From Deltaproteobacteria bacterium (GTDB lineage Bacteria > Desulfobacterota > Desulfobaccia > Desulfobaccales > 0-14-0-80-60-11): 39,044 nucleotides of DNA. The stretch lies in assembly GCA_016874975.1 (NCBI GenBank), contig VGSQ01000017.1, forward strand, positions 1 to 39,044, written 5' to 3'. Below are positions 1 to 8,469 of the stretch, one piece after another. Numbering within the stretch: the first letter of the stretch is position 1; each line of letters opens with the position of its first letter. The notes under the pieces are model-generated. The model did not search any database. It was not told the origin of the DNA and saw nothing but the letters and a program-made list of their open reading frames with translations. A program made the translations under genes and the position numbers.

Positions 1-1892
1 TCCCGGCTGCCGGGGCCCACCGCCATCCTCAGGCCGATTTCCCGGGTGCGCTCCGTCACCGACACTAGCATGATGTTCATGATGCCTACGCCGCCCACCA
101 CCAGGGAGATAAGGGCCACGGCCAGGAGCAGCCTGGTCATCATGTCCGCGGTGGAGGCCAGGGCCTTGGTCATTTCGGTCATGTCCCGGATGTTGAAGTC
201 CTCGGCTTCGTTCGGTCGGATGCGGTGCCGCTCCCGCAGCAGTTGGGTAATCTGCCGGATGGCGATGGGGATCTCCGCAGTGGACCGGGCCGCGGCCAGG
301 ATCTGGTCCACGTTGGCGAAGCGCACCGGCAGCGGCGTATTGGCCTGCTGGGCCGCCGACTGCTCCGGATACAGTTGCAGTTTGGTGCTGGGATAAAGCT
401 GATTGAGGGTGTTGACCTTCTGGGAGGTGTCGCTGCCGGACGCGGTCTGCTGGCTCTGGTTGCCGCTTGCCAGGGTGGTGCCGGCCACCCGGTACTTGAT
501 GGCGGTCCAGGGGGCCAGCAGCAGGTCGTCCTGGTCGACGCCCATCATGTTGGCGCCTTTGGGGCTGAGGACGCCGATGACCTTGAAGGCCACGTTGTTG
601 ACGCGCACTTCCTTGCCCAGGGGCGATTCTCCCTGGAAGAGCTCCCGCACCAGGCGCTGGCCCAGCAGGCAGACCTTGCTGCCGTTGCGCACGTCCTGCT
701 CGGTGAACACCTCCCCCTCGGCCAGGGGCCATTCCCGCACCTCCAGGTAGGCCGGGGTGCTGCCGTAGATGAAGATGGGCACCCAGTTCCTGTTGCCGTA
801 GATGACCTGGGTGCGGGCCCGCACCACCGGGGCCGCGGCCCGGACGGCCGGACATTCCTGGAGAATGGCGTCCGCGTCCTGGGGGGTGAGGGTCATGACG
901 CTGCCGGCCCCGAAGGTGACGCCGCCGCTGGCGGCCGTGCCCGGGAGGATGAGCAGGTTGTTGGCCCCCATGCTGGTGATGGTGTTCTGGATGGCCGAGG
1001 AGGAGCCCCGGCCGATCTCCATCATGGCGATGACCGCAGCCACGCCGATGATGATGCCCAGGGTGGTGAGGGCCGCCCGCAGGATGTTGCGGCGCAAGCC
1101 CTGGAGGGCGGTGCGCAGCGTCCAGCGGAGGCGGGCCCAGGACCAGAGCCGGCGGGGGCGGGGGGACGTCTCCGCCTCGTCGTCGGCCGCCGCAGCGGGG
1201 GCGCGCTCGGTAGTCTCGTCGGCCACCACCATGCCGTCGTGGATGCGCACGATGCGACGGGCATGCCGGGCCACCTCCTCGTCGTGGGTCACCAGAATGA
1301 TGGTGACGCCCTCCTCGTTGAGGCGGCGGAACAGGGCCAGCATCTCCTCGGTGGTCTTGGAGTCCAGATTGCCGGTGGGTTCGTCCGCGAAGAGGATGGA
1401 GGGCTGGTTCACCAGGGCCCGGGCGATGGCCACCCGCTGCTGCTGGCCGCCGGAAAGCTGGGAGGGCTCATGGTCCAGGCGGTCTCCCAGGCCCACCCGG
1501 CTCAGCAGGTCGGAAGCCTTTCGGCGCACGTCCTCATCCGACAGACTCGCCCCGTTATACGACATTGGAACGATGACATTCTCCAGCGCGCTGGTGCGGG
1601 GCAGCAGGTTGAAAATCTGGAAGACGAAGCCGAGCTTTTGATTGCGCAGTTGGGCCCGCTCTTCGGCGGACAGCTCGGTGACGTCCTGTCCCTCCAGGTG
1701 ATATTCGCCGGAACTGGGGCGGTCCAGGCAGCCGAGAATGTTCATCAGGGTGGTCTTGCCCGAACCCGAGGTGCCCATGAGGGCCACGAATTCCCCCCGG
1801 GAGATGCTCAGGGAGACGCCCCGGAGCACCGGCACGTCGATCTCACCCAGATGATAGGTCTTATGCATCTCCTTGAGTTCGATGAGCTTCAT
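1..1892 (-). CDS. macB: MacB-type ABC transporter, fused ATPase and permease (3' end outside window)
   Basis: Not in the ORF track because no stop lies inside the window; about 630 codons are readable from the ATG at 1892. The protein opens with an ABC ATPase: Walker A GTSGSGKTT (about residues 40-48), signature LSGGQQQ (146-152) and Walker B ILFADEP (166-172). An Ala/Asp-rich linker leads to a MacB/FtsX permease: a first membrane helix near residue 270-290, a large periplasmic loop, and a second helix that ends in a conserved segment (VGGVGIMNIMLVSVTERTRE) just before the edge. The family protein is about 650 aa, so roughly the last two helices are missing. It lies 42 nt downstream of macA and should form with it, and a TolC-like porin not seen here, a mechanotransmission efflux pump that exports periplasmic substrates such as lipopeptides, macrolides or toxins. 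The substrate cannot be inferred. Confidence 0.93.
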   Translation of the reverse strand, partial: MKLIELKEMHKTYHLGEIDVPVLRGVSLSISRGEFVALMGTSGSGKTTLMNILGCLDRPSSGEYHLEGQDVTELSAEERAQLRNQKLGFVFQIFNLLPRTSALENVIVPMSYNGASLSDEDVRRKASDLLSRVGLGDRLDHEPSQLSGGQQQRVAIARALVNQPSILFADEPTGNLDSKTTEEMLALFRRLNEEGVTIILVTHDEEVARHARRIVRIHDGMVVADETTERAPAAAADDEAETSPRPRRLWSWARLRWTLRTALQGLRRNILRAALTTLGIIIGVAAVIAMMEIGRGSSSAIQNTITSMGANNLLILPGTAASGGVTFGAGSVMTLTPQDADAILQECPAVRAAAPVVRARTQVIYGNRNWVPIFIYGSTPAYLEVREWPLAEGEVFTEQDVRNGSKVCLLGQRLVRELFQGESPLGKEVRVNNVAFKVIGVLSPKGANMMGVDQDDLLLAPWTAIKYRVAGTTLASGNQSQQTASGSDTSQKVNTLNQLYPSTKLQLYPEQSAAQQANTPLPVRFANVDQILAAARSTAEIPIAIRQITQLLRERHRIRPNEAEDFNIRDMTEMTKALASTADMMTRLLLAVALISLVVGGVGIMNIMLVSVTERTREIGLRMAVGPGSR

Positions 1893-1934
1893 GATATCGA
1901 CCCGGCAACCTCGGAGCCCTGGGCTTCGGCGGGG

Positions 1935-3296
1935 TTAATGGCGGGCGGGGGCGCTGCTCCCCCCCCGGAAAAATTGCGGCGTGAAGGGGCTGGCGGAGGA
2001 AGGGCCGCCCGTTGTCCTGACCTCATCGGAGACCACCACCGGCAGGCCTTCCTTTAGTCCCTCCCCCTGGACCTCTGTTTGGGCGCCATCGGTCAGGCCG
2101 GTGCGCACCGCCACGGGCTGGACGAAGGCCCCCCGGGGCGTCCAGAGGGTCCCCCGTCCGGTCTGCTCACCGGCGCCGGAACCGGAAGAAGCCGTCTCTC
2201 CGGCCGGAGGGCTGCCTTCCCGCGCTTTGGGCCGGCCCCGTAATTCGGGCGCCATCTGCTCGGGCCGAGCGATCCAACGCAGGGCGGCATTGGGGACCAG
2301 CAGGACATTTTTGCGCTCCGCCACCAGGAACTTGAGATTGGCGGTAAGGTAGGGGATGAGCCGACCGTCGGTATTATCCGTGTGAATCTCCACCACGTAG
2401 GTCACCACGTTCTGGGTCATGGTGGCGTTGAGGCGGATCTTGCCCACCTCCCCCTGAAAGACGGTCCCGCCGTGGGCGTCCACGGTGAAGGTCACGGGCT
2501 GGCCGGGGCGGATGACGCCGATGTCCGCTTCGTTCACCGAAGCCCAGACCTGCAGGCGTTTCAAGTCCTTGGCGATGAGAAAGAGGCTGGGGGCGTTGAG
2601 GCTGGCCACCACCGTCTGGCCGATGTTGACCCGGCGGTCGATGATGACGCCTTTGACCGGCGACTTGATGGTGCAGTAGTCCAGGTTCTGCTGGGCCCGC
2701 CGCAGCGCGGCCTGGGCCTGGGCCACCGCTTCTTTGGCCTGCAGGAGGGCCGCCTGGCCCACGTTCAGGTTGGCCCGAGCCACGTCGAAGGCGGAGCGGG
2801 CCGCGTCGAAGTCGCTCTGGGAGAGGGCGTCCGACGGCCCCAGCTTCTGGGCGCGGCGCCAATCCTGCTCCGCCTGGTAGAGCCTGGCCCGGAGCTGCCC
2901 CAGGTCCGCTTCGGCCCGCTTGACATTGGCCCGGCTTTGGGCCAGTTGGGCCTTGGCCGTGGCCACGTCCGCGGCGTAGAGGCTGTCGTCGATCTGGGCC
3001 AGGACGGTGCCGGCCTCCACTTCCGAGCCGTAGTCCACCGTCCTGCCGTGCTTGTCCTTGCCGAAGGCGACGATTTTCCCGGCCACCTGGGCGCCCACGT
3101 CCACCACTTCCTCGGGCTGCACCGTGCCCGTGGCGCTGATGCTGGCCACCAGGTCCCCCCGCTTCACCGGGACCGTATGGAAAGTGGCCACGCCGCCCTG
3201 GGCCCGCGTCCAATACCACCAGCCCCCCAGCGTCAACAGAACCAGGGGCAGGACGATGAACAACAGGCGTTTCCACATAAATTCCCTGAGATTCAT
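1935..3296 (-). CDS. macA: MacA/HlyD-family periplasmic adaptor subunit
   Basis: A 453-aa membrane-fusion protein. An N-terminal anchor (residues about 9-26) is followed by a biotinyl/lipoyl half-domain (ISATGTVQPEEVVDVGAQVAGKI), a long Ala/Gln-rich coiled-coil hairpin (about 105-200), the second lipoyl half (TIKSPVKGVIIDRRVNIGQTV) and the beta-barrel and membrane-proximal domains. A low-complexity insert (about residues 340-385, rich in Gly, Ser and Glu) makes it longer than the usual 370-400 aa. It links the MacB permease to an outer-membrane channel. ATG 3296 is used here; an internal ATG at 3278 (MWKRLLF) has a better AGGGAA ribosome site and is an equally good start. The gene is first of the macAB pair on the minus strand. 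Confidence 0.92.
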   Translation of the reverse strand: MNLREFMWKRLLFIVLPLVLLTLGGWWYWTRAQGGVATFHTVPVKRGDLVASISATGTVQPEEVVDVGAQVAGKIVAFGKDKHGRTVDYGSEVEAGTVLAQIDDSLYAADVATAKAQLAQSRANVKRAEADLGQLRARLYQAEQDWRRAQKLGPSDALSQSDFDAARSAFDVARANLNVGQAALLQAKEAVAQAQAALRRAQQNLDYCTIKSPVKGVIIDRRVNIGQTVVASLNAPSLFLIAKDLKRLQVWASVNEADIGVIRPGQPVTFTVDAHGGTVFQGEVGKIRLNATMTQNVVTYVVEIHTDNTDGRLIPYLTANLKFLVAERKNVLLVPNAALRWIARPEQMAPELRGRPKAREGSPPAGETASSGSGAGEQTGRGTLWTPRGAFVQPVAVRTGLTDGAQTEVQGEGLKEGLPVVVSDEVRTTGGPSSASPFTPQFFRGGSSAPARH

Positions 3297-3917
3297 GAGC
3301 GATTTTATCCCGGCAGGCGCATCCCCCGTCCCTTCGCCGACGGCGCCGTCGTCCCTGCCGCCGGGGCCCCCCAGGGCTTACCCCGGGACCGGCCGGGGGG
3401 ACGGCTGAGCCCGCTTCTTACCACTCCTCTTAACGTATAACCAGGAACAACCCGCCATCCGGCGAAAAAATTTTCTCTGCCGCGTTTTCGGGCGGCCGCC
3501 GCGCCTCCAGACGCCGGGAACCCTCTTCTATTCAGTATAACCGATTATGAAAGTCCTTGCCTCTTTGTGAGGAGGGAGCGGCCAGCGCCGGAACGGCCCC
3601 CGGCTCACCATGGCGGGCTGCCGAAGCTCCGGCGCCGGTCCCTTCCGGCCGGGATAACGGCGGCACGGACAGCCGAGCACCGCCAGGCCCCGGTGGTTTC
3701 CAGTCAAGAAGATATGATCCAAGGGTGGAGCATCCGGAAAGGTCGCTTCGCAGGGGAAAACAGGGGACCATCCTCACCGGTCGCCGCAGACCCGTTCAAC
3801 AAGGCGGCAAAGAAAACCGGCGGCGGTGTACATCAGGGTGGCGGTGAACCGGGGACGGACCGCTCTGAGCGCCTCCTTTTCATGGTGGTCCCGGAATGCC
3901 GGGGGTAAGCAATCATG
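3297..3917. other. Long gap without a convincing gene
   Basis: About 620 bp between the divergently read-out ends of macA (start) and the methyltransferase (stop). The listed small ORFs overlap one another in several frames, have no ribosome site and no recognisable motif. The stretch should hold the macAB promoter, which is read leftward; TATA-like words occur near 3437 and 3535, but no paired -35/-10 box is convincing. Confidence 0.4.
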
Positions 3918-5159
3918 TCAAGGAAGGCTCTCTTTCAGAAGAGCCGCGAATTTTCGGGCATATTTATGCGGTATGGAAATGTCGGCCGCAGCCAAGCCGG
4001 ATTTGATTAAATAACTATTCACAAAAATTTTATTTTTTGTGTAGACATAAGCGGACAGCCTATCGTGTTCATCAAGATTGTCCGGGTGTTTTATTATCAC
4101 CGACTTTCCCAGCAGGGACGATGTCAGATAGTCCATCGCCTCTTCCTTCTTTTGCACGATCACTCCCAGAAATTTCACCAGTCGGCCGCTCTCCAGACGG
4201 ATGGTGCTCTCATCCACGATCTGCACCACTTTTTGGAGATTTTTCGGCTTGAAATCCCGGTCTTTCGTTTCCGGCTGCGGCTTGGCGTCCTGGAGGCGGG
4301 GGGTGTAGTCCAGGGGGGGCAGCGCCAGCCTGCCGGCCTTTCGTGTGCTAATGTCTATGTCCCTGGCAAAGAGCAAGCCTTCCTGCAAGCCCAGCTTTTC
4401 CCTGATGGCCCCCAGAAAGGCTTCGTTGACTTCATAGCCCACTCCGTGCCGCCCCAGGTCCAGGGCCGCCTTCACCGTGGTGCCGCTCCCGAGAAAAGGG
4501 TCCAGCACCGTGTCGCCGGGGAAGGTGAACATGCGGATCAGACGCCGGGGCAGCTCTTCGGGGAACATGGCTTCGTGGCCCAACTGGCGGGCGCCGCCGA
4601 AGCGCCAGTGTCCGGCGAAATATTCCTTCCATTCCTCCTTGGTGAGGCGGGCGGCCTCCTTGAGCTCCCGGGCCACCTTTTTGGACTCTCCGGGCTTCTT
4701 GAAGATGAGGATGTGCTCGTAGTCGATCTCCACCAGGCCGTTGGGGGGAAAGGGATAGGAGCCCATGATGACGGCGCCGCCGGTGGTGTGCATGGTGGTC
4801 TTCTTCTGCCAGATGATGCTCCCCAGGAAATCCAGGCCCAGCTCCTCGCCCTGGCAGATGATCTCCGCGTGCAGCGGGATGATCTTGTAGCGCCCGTACA
4901 CCGCGGCCCGGGCGAATTGGTCGCCGATGTTGACGCACAGGCGCCCCCCGGGCCGGAGCACCCGGCGGCACTCCCGCCAGACCCGGTAGAGGTCGCAGAG
5001 ATAGTCATGCAGGCTCTGGCCGTAGCCGATCTGGCCGGGGACGCCATAGTCCTTGAGATGCCAGTAGGGCGGGGAGGTGACCACCAGGTCCACGGCGTCC
5101 GCCGCCACTTCGGGCATGAGGCGGCTGTCGCCGATGATGAGGCGGGCTGTAGCGCTCAT
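3918..5159 (-). CDS. Beta-class DNA methyltransferase fused to a degenerate SNase-like domain
   Basis: 413 aa. Residues 1 to about 265 are an amino-methyltransferase (N4-cytosine or N6-adenine) in the beta order: catalytic motif IV TSPPYW (28-33) comes before the AdoMet-binding motif DPFLGSGTT (220-228). After a charged linker (about 285-305), residues about 308-413 resemble the staphylococcal/thermonuclease fold: VVQIVDESTIRLESGRLVKFLGV, later HDRLSAYVYTKNKIFVNSYL and SGLAAADI. The usual nuclease catalytic segment (Asp in GIDTPE) is replaced by VIVQKKEE, and the first catalytic Arg is Lys, so this tail is probably a DNA-binding or inactive nuclease domain. The tail is encoded by visibly more AT-rich DNA than the methyltransferase part. 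No restriction-endonuclease gene lies next to it. The target site cannot be predicted. Confidence 0.85.
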   Translation of the reverse strand: MSATARLIIGDSRLMPEVAADAVDLVVTSPPYWHLKDYGVPGQIGYGQSLHDYLCDLYRVWRECRRVLRPGGRLCVNIGDQFARAAVYGRYKIIPLHAEIICQGEELGLDFLGSIIWQKKTTMHTTGGAVIMGSYPFPPNGLVEIDYEHILIFKKPGESKKVARELKEAARLTKEEWKEYFAGHWRFGGARQLGHEAMFPEELPRRLIRMFTFPGDTVLDPFLGSGTTVKAALDLGRHGVGYEVNEAFLGAIREKLGLQEGLLFARDIDISTRKAGRLALPPLDYTPRLQDAKPQPETKDRDFKPKNLQKVVQIVDESTIRLESGRLVKFLGVIVQKKEEAMDYLTSSLLGKSVIIKHPDNLDEHDRLSAYVYTKNKIFVNSYLIKSGLAAADISIPHKYARKFAALLKESLP

Positions 5160-5243
5160 GGGATATCCAATGATTGAAAGATTACGCGGGGGGAAGGCCG
5201 GGTGCTAGAGGCCCGACTACCCTGCCCCCTCCCCCCTCCCCCC

Positions 5244-5825
5244 TCATTTCGCCAACACTTGCAAACTCTGTCGCAATAACTCTTCCAACGTCCCGGCCCC
5301 CTGGGAGCGGGCCGCGTCCAGGGCCTTTTCTGCGGTGTTGCGGGGGTAGCCCAGGTTGAGCAGGGCGGACAGGGCGTCCTGCACCTGCTTCTGCGCCGGG
5401 GCCGGCAGGGCCCGTTTGGCGCCCGGGGCCAGCTTGTCCTTAAGCTCCACGATGATGCGCTCCGCGGATTTGCGCCCCACCCCGGGGATGGCGGACAGAC
5501 GCCTGAGGTCGCTCGCGAGGATGGCCTGCTGGAACTCCTCGGGGTCGATGCCGCTTAAAATGTTCAGGGCGGTCCTCGCCCCCACCCGGGGGATATTGAT
5601 GAGCTGCAGGAAGAGGTCTTTTTCCTCCTGGGTGACAAAGCCGTACAGGTTCAGGGCCTCTTCCTGGATGCGGGTGTGGATGCGCAGGGTCACCGGAGCC
5701 GGCGGCTCGGGCAGGGCATAGAAGGTGGTGAGCGAAATGAAGACCTGATAGCCCACGCCGCCCACCTGGACCAGCAGGAGGCCCGGGGCTTTTTCCAGCA
5801 GGAGGCCTTCCAGGGCGGCGATCAT
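5244..5825 (-). CDS. ruvA: Holliday junction branch migration protein RuvA
   Basis: 193 aa from the ATG at 5825 (MIAALEGLLLEKAPG); the track's longer start adds 13 residues inside ruvC and is not credible. Domain I is the OB fold. Domain II carries two helix-hairpin-helix motifs (LINIPRVGARTALNIL and LSAIPGVGRKSAERII) that bind the junction. Domain III, the RuvB-contacting three-helix unit, is at the C terminus (DALSALLNLGYPRNTAEKAL). The ATG overlaps the ruvC TGA (ATGA), giving translational coupling. RuvA tetramers hold the four-way junction while RuvB motors move it; ruvB is not adjacent here within the window. Confidence 0.97.
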   Translation of the reverse strand: MIAALEGLLLEKAPGLLLVQVGGVGYQVFISLTTFYALPEPPAPVTLRIHTRIQEEALNLYGFVTQEEKDLFLQLINIPRVGARTALNILSGIDPEEFQQAILASDLRRLSAIPGVGRKSAERIIVELKDKLAPGAKRALPAPAQKQVQDALSALLNLGYPRNTAEKALDAARSQGAGTLEELLRQSLQVLAK

Positions 5826-6310
5826 ACGACCTTCAGGTGCGCCGGGGAGTTGAACAGGTGGCACAGCCCCACGGCCAGGGCGTCCGCGGCGTGCTGGTTG
5901 GTCACCGTCAGGCCCAGGAGGCGCTCCACCATGAGCCGCACCTGCTCCTTGCTGGCCTGGCCGTAGCCCACCACCGCCTTCTTCACCACCAGGGCGGGAT
6001 AGAGATGGATGGGGAGCTCCGCCTGGGCCGCGGCCAGCAGCACCACGCCCCGCACCTGTCCCAGGGTGAGGGCGCTCTGCACGCTGGCGGCCAGGAAGAT
6101 GTCCTCCAGGGCCAGGCTGTGGGGCCGGTGCCGCCGGATGAGGTCGGCCAGGGCGTCATAAATCTGACGCAGGCGGTCCGGCAGGGAGGCGCGGCCGTTC
6201 GTGGCGATGCGGCCGTGGGCCAGATGCACCAGCCGGTCCCGCTCCCCCTGGACCACCCCGAAACCGGTGTTGCGGGAGCCCGGGTCCACCCCCAGGACCA
6301 CCTGCCTCAC
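5822..6310 (-). CDS. ruvC: Crossover junction endodeoxyribonuclease RuvC
   Basis: 162 aa from a GTG at 6310 (VRQVVLGVDPGSRNTGFG), which overlaps the yebC stop in the pattern GTGA. The track's start 90 residues upstream only reads through yebC. RNase H-like resolvase fold: first catalytic Asp in GVDPGSRNTG, Glu in LALEDIF, and the last acidic pair in HAADALAVGLCHL. It cuts Holliday junctions symmetrically in the RuvABC resolvasome. The KKAVVGYGQASKEQV segment, typical of the family, is intact. It is coupled at both ends, to yebC upstream and ruvA downstream. Confidence 0.97.
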   Translation of the reverse strand: MRQVVLGVDPGSRNTGFGVVQGERDRLVHLAHGRIATNGRASLPDRLRQIYDALADLIRRHRPHSLALEDIFLAASVQSALTLGQVRGVVLLAAAQAELPIHLYPALVVKKAVVGYGQASKEQVRLMVERLLGLTVTNQHAADALAVGLCHLFNSPAHLKVV

Positions 6311-7056
6311 ATCAAGGCCTCCAGCAGTTGGTCGGGAATGTCGAAATTGGCGAACACGCTGCTCACGTCGTCGTGGTCCTCCAGGCTCGTCACCAGTCTC
6401 AGCACCTGCTGGGCCGGGTGCTCCTCCGTGATTCTGACCGTGTTTTTCGGCCGCAGTTGCAGCTCCGCCAAGACCGGCGTAAAGCCCCGGTCCTCCAGGG
6501 CTTCCTTGACTTCCACAAAATCGGCCGGGTCTGTGAGGACCTCGAACTGGCTCTCCGAGCCCTGCAAATCCTCGGCGCCGCACTCCAGGGCGGCCTCCAT
6601 CAGGTCGTCCTCGCTGATGCCCTCCCGGTCGAAAACAATGACCCCTTTTTTCTCAAACATCCAGGCCACGCAGCCCGGTTCGCCCAGACTGCCGCCGTTC
6701 TTGGTGAAGATGTGGCGCACGTCCGCAATGGTGCGGTTTTTGTTGTCCGTCAGGATCTCCACCATCAGGGCCACCCCCGCCGGGCCGTAGCCCTCGTAAA
6801 CCGCCTCCTCCAGGTTGGTGCCGCCCCCATCCCCGGCGCCTTTGCGGATGGCCCGGGAGATGTTGTCCTTGGGCATATTCTCGGCCTTGGCGGCCAGGAT
6901 GGCGGCCCTGAGGCGGCTGTTGCCCGAGGGGTCGGGTCCTCCCAAACGGGCCGCGACTATGATTTCCTTGGCCAATTTCCCGAAGAGATTCCCCCGCTTG
7001 GCGTCCTGGGCCCCCTTCTTCCGTTTGATGGTGCTCCATTTGGAATGACCTGACAT
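6307..7056 (-). CDS. yebC: YebC/TACO1-family protein
   Basis: 249 aa, the normal family length, opening with the diagnostic MSGHSKWSTIKRKKGAQDAKRG. The body keeps the three-domain architecture (RAAILAAKAENMPKDNI, GYGPAGVALMVEILTDNKNRT, NGGSLGEPGCVAWMF). Members were long annotated as transcriptional regulators; recent work links them to relief of ribosome stalling. The neighbourhood yebC-ruvC-ruvA is very widespread. A strong GGAGGT ribosome site lies inside the end of rlmE. Confidence 0.96.
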   Translation of the reverse strand: MSGHSKWSTIKRKKGAQDAKRGNLFGKLAKEIIVAARLGGPDPSGNSRLRAAILAAKAENMPKDNISRAIRKGAGDGGGTNLEEAVYEGYGPAGVALMVEILTDNKNRTIADVRHIFTKNGGSLGEPGCVAWMFEKKGVIVFDREGISEDDLMEAALECGAEDLQGSESQFEVLTDPADFVEVKEALEDRGFTPVLAELQLRPKNTVRITEEHPAQQVLRLVTSLEDHDDVSSVFANFDIPDQLLEALM

Positions 7057-7062
7057 GTGTCC

Positions 7063-7731
7063 TCAACCTCCTTCTCCGCTGCCGCGGCTGCCGCTCCCAT
7101 CTGCTCCTTCCGCCCCCGGGCCTCCGGCGGCGGCCCCGGCCGGCGGGCGCCTCCCCAGGCCCAACAGATAAAGCTCCCAGCTCTCCCGGCGGGAACCGGG
7201 AGGCTTCACCCGGTGGAACGTTCCAAAAGCCTTTTTCAGCGGAATTTCCAGAGCCGCCACATCAGGTCCGGCAAACACCTTGACCAGAAAATGCCCCCCG
7301 ACCACGAGCACCGCCTGGGCGATCTCCCAGGCCCGGCGGGCCAGGTCCAGGGAGCGCTGCTGGTCCACCACCCGCACCCCTGTGGTCTTGGGCGCCAGGT
7401 CGCTCACCACCGCGTCGAAGGTGGAAGTATGGGTGCAGATTTCCGCCAAGTCTATACTTTGCACGTCGCCGGGCACAAAGTATAGGGGTGGAGCCAGGGC
7501 AAGCTTGGGTGTTGCCAGATCCACCCCCACCACCATGCCGTCTGAACCCACCCGGGAAGCCAGGTACTGCATCCAGGAGCCGGGATGGCAGCCCAGGTCC
7601 AGAACCCGTTGGCCCGGTCCAAAAAGACGGAATCGGGCGTCCATGGCCTGGAGCTTGAAGACCGCGCGGGAGACAAAACCTTCGGCCTGGGCCCGCCGGC
7701 GATATGCATCGGGAACCCCGGGACGGGGCAT
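7063..7731 (-). CDS. rlmE: 23S rRNA (uridine-2'-O-)-methyltransferase RlmE/FtsJ family
   Basis: 222 aa. Rossmann methyltransferase with the FtsJ K-D-K-E layout: Lys in SRAVFKLQAMD, AdoMet loop VLDLGCHPGSW (a variant of the usual DLGAAPGGW), Asp in VVSDLAPKTTG, Lys in HFLVKVFAG, Glu in RRESWELYLLG. It would methylate U2552 of 23S rRNA (E. coli numbering), a late step of 50S assembly. A Gly/Pro/Ala-rich C-terminal tail of about 25 residues is extra. First gene of the minus-strand rlmE-yebC-ruvC-ruvA unit, so the promoter must lie in 7732-7800, back-to-back with the flagellar promoter. Confidence 0.93.
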   Translation of the reverse strand: MPRPGVPDAYRRRAQAEGFVSRAVFKLQAMDARFRLFGPGQRVLDLGCHPGSWMQYLASRVGSDGMVVGVDLATPKLALAPPLYFVPGDVQSIDLAEICTHTSTFDAVVSDLAPKTTGVRVVDQQRSLDLARRAWEIAQAVLVVGGHFLVKVFAGPDVAALEIPLKKAFGTFHRVKPPGSRRESWELYLLGLGRRPPAGAAAGGPGAEGADGSGSRGSGEGG

Positions 7732-7815
7732 GACAAGACACCTATCCTGCGAAATTAATTGATTTTATTTATCATACCCGCAACGGCTTGGCAATGGAAA
7801 TCCCGCCCTCCCGCA

Positions 7816-7829
7816 GTCAAATATTTGAC
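7816..7829. promoter_or_regulatory. FleQ/FlrA-type palindrome upstream of the flagellar operon
   Basis: A perfect 14-bp palindrome, GTCAAATATTTGAC, about 95 bp upstream of the -24 box. It closely matches the known FleQ/FlrA half-site pattern GTCA-N6-TGAC. A position at about -100 suits an enhancer for a sigma-54 activator. Confidence 0.55.
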
Positions 7830-7922
7830 GCCCACCACCAACTTTGACGGAGCCGCTGAGCCAACGCGGATAAATTGCCAGTATCCCAGATACCATAGCC
7901 ATTCCGTCCCCTGCCGGCGGCC

Positions 7923-7938
7923 TGGCACAATGATTGCT
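7923..7938 (+). promoter_or_regulatory. Sigma-54 promoter of the flagellar operon
   Basis: TGGCACAATGATTGCT matches the -24/-12 consensus TGGCAC-N5-TTGCW exactly, with the GG and GC pairs correctly spaced. Transcription would begin near 7950, about 20 nt before the fliL start codon. Confidence 0.8.
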
Positions 7939-7970
7939 TCAGGGAAGGGAAAGCCTGCTCAGGAGTTCCC

Positions 7971-8459
7971 ATGGCTGCTGAAACTCAAGCCGTCACGGCG
8001 GAGGCGCCGGTCCAGAAAAAAAGAAAATGGGGCAAGATCATCCTGCTCTTTCTGGGAGTCTTCATCCTGGCCGGAGGCGGGGGCCTGGCCTATATCATCC
8101 TGTTTGACGACCCGCCGCCGCCGGGCAAGGGCAACCGGCCCCCCAAAGCCCAGGCCCCCCAGGCCCTGATGCCCCTGGACCCCTTCCTGGTCAACCTGGC
8201 CGACAAAGACGCCCGGCGTTATCTGAAGCTCAAGCTGGAGTTGGAGGTGGACAGCGAAAAGTCCATCAAAGAATTGGAAAAATCCCTGCCCCGGATACGG
8301 GATGCCCTGATCCTGCTGCTCAGCACCAAGACCTATGCGGAACTGGCCACCGCGGAAGGCAAGCTCCAGTTGAAGGGGGAGATTTTGCAGCGCCTGACCA
8401 AAATGCCCGGCGGCCAAAAGATCATCGGCGCCTATTTCACCGAATTCATCGCCCAATAG
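7971..8459 (+). CDS. fliL: Flagellar basal body-associated protein FliL
   Basis: 162 aa. A short basic cytoplasmic segment is followed by one membrane helix (about 24-46, IILLFLGVFILAGGGGLAYIIL), a Pro-rich linker and the periplasmic FliL domain (LDPFLVNLADKDARRYLKLKLELE, ending GGQKIIGAYFTEFIAQ). FliL forms rings around the stator units and supports torque. It is the first gene after the sigma-54 promoter, with AGGAG nine bases upstream, and lies just before fliM, as in many flagellar operons. Confidence 0.93.
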   Translation: MAAETQAVTAEAPVQKKRKWGKIILLFLGVFILAGGGGLAYIILFDDPPPPGKGNRPPKAQAPQALMPLDPFLVNLADKDARRYLKLKLELEVDSEKSIKELEKSLPRIRDALILLLSTKTYAELATAEGKLQLKGEILQRLTKMPGGQKIIGAYFTEFIAQ

Positions 8460-8469
8460 GAGCCCCGTC

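Noticed and set aside
225-2057. 610-aa plus-strand ORF
   Set aside because: Antisense shadow of macB; Gly/Ala/Asp/His-rich composition, while the minus strand encodes a clean ABC transporter.
3528-3908. Small ORFs in the 3.3-3.9 kb gap
   Set aside because: Mutually overlapping in several frames, Pro/Arg/Gly-rich, with no ribosome site or recognisable domain.
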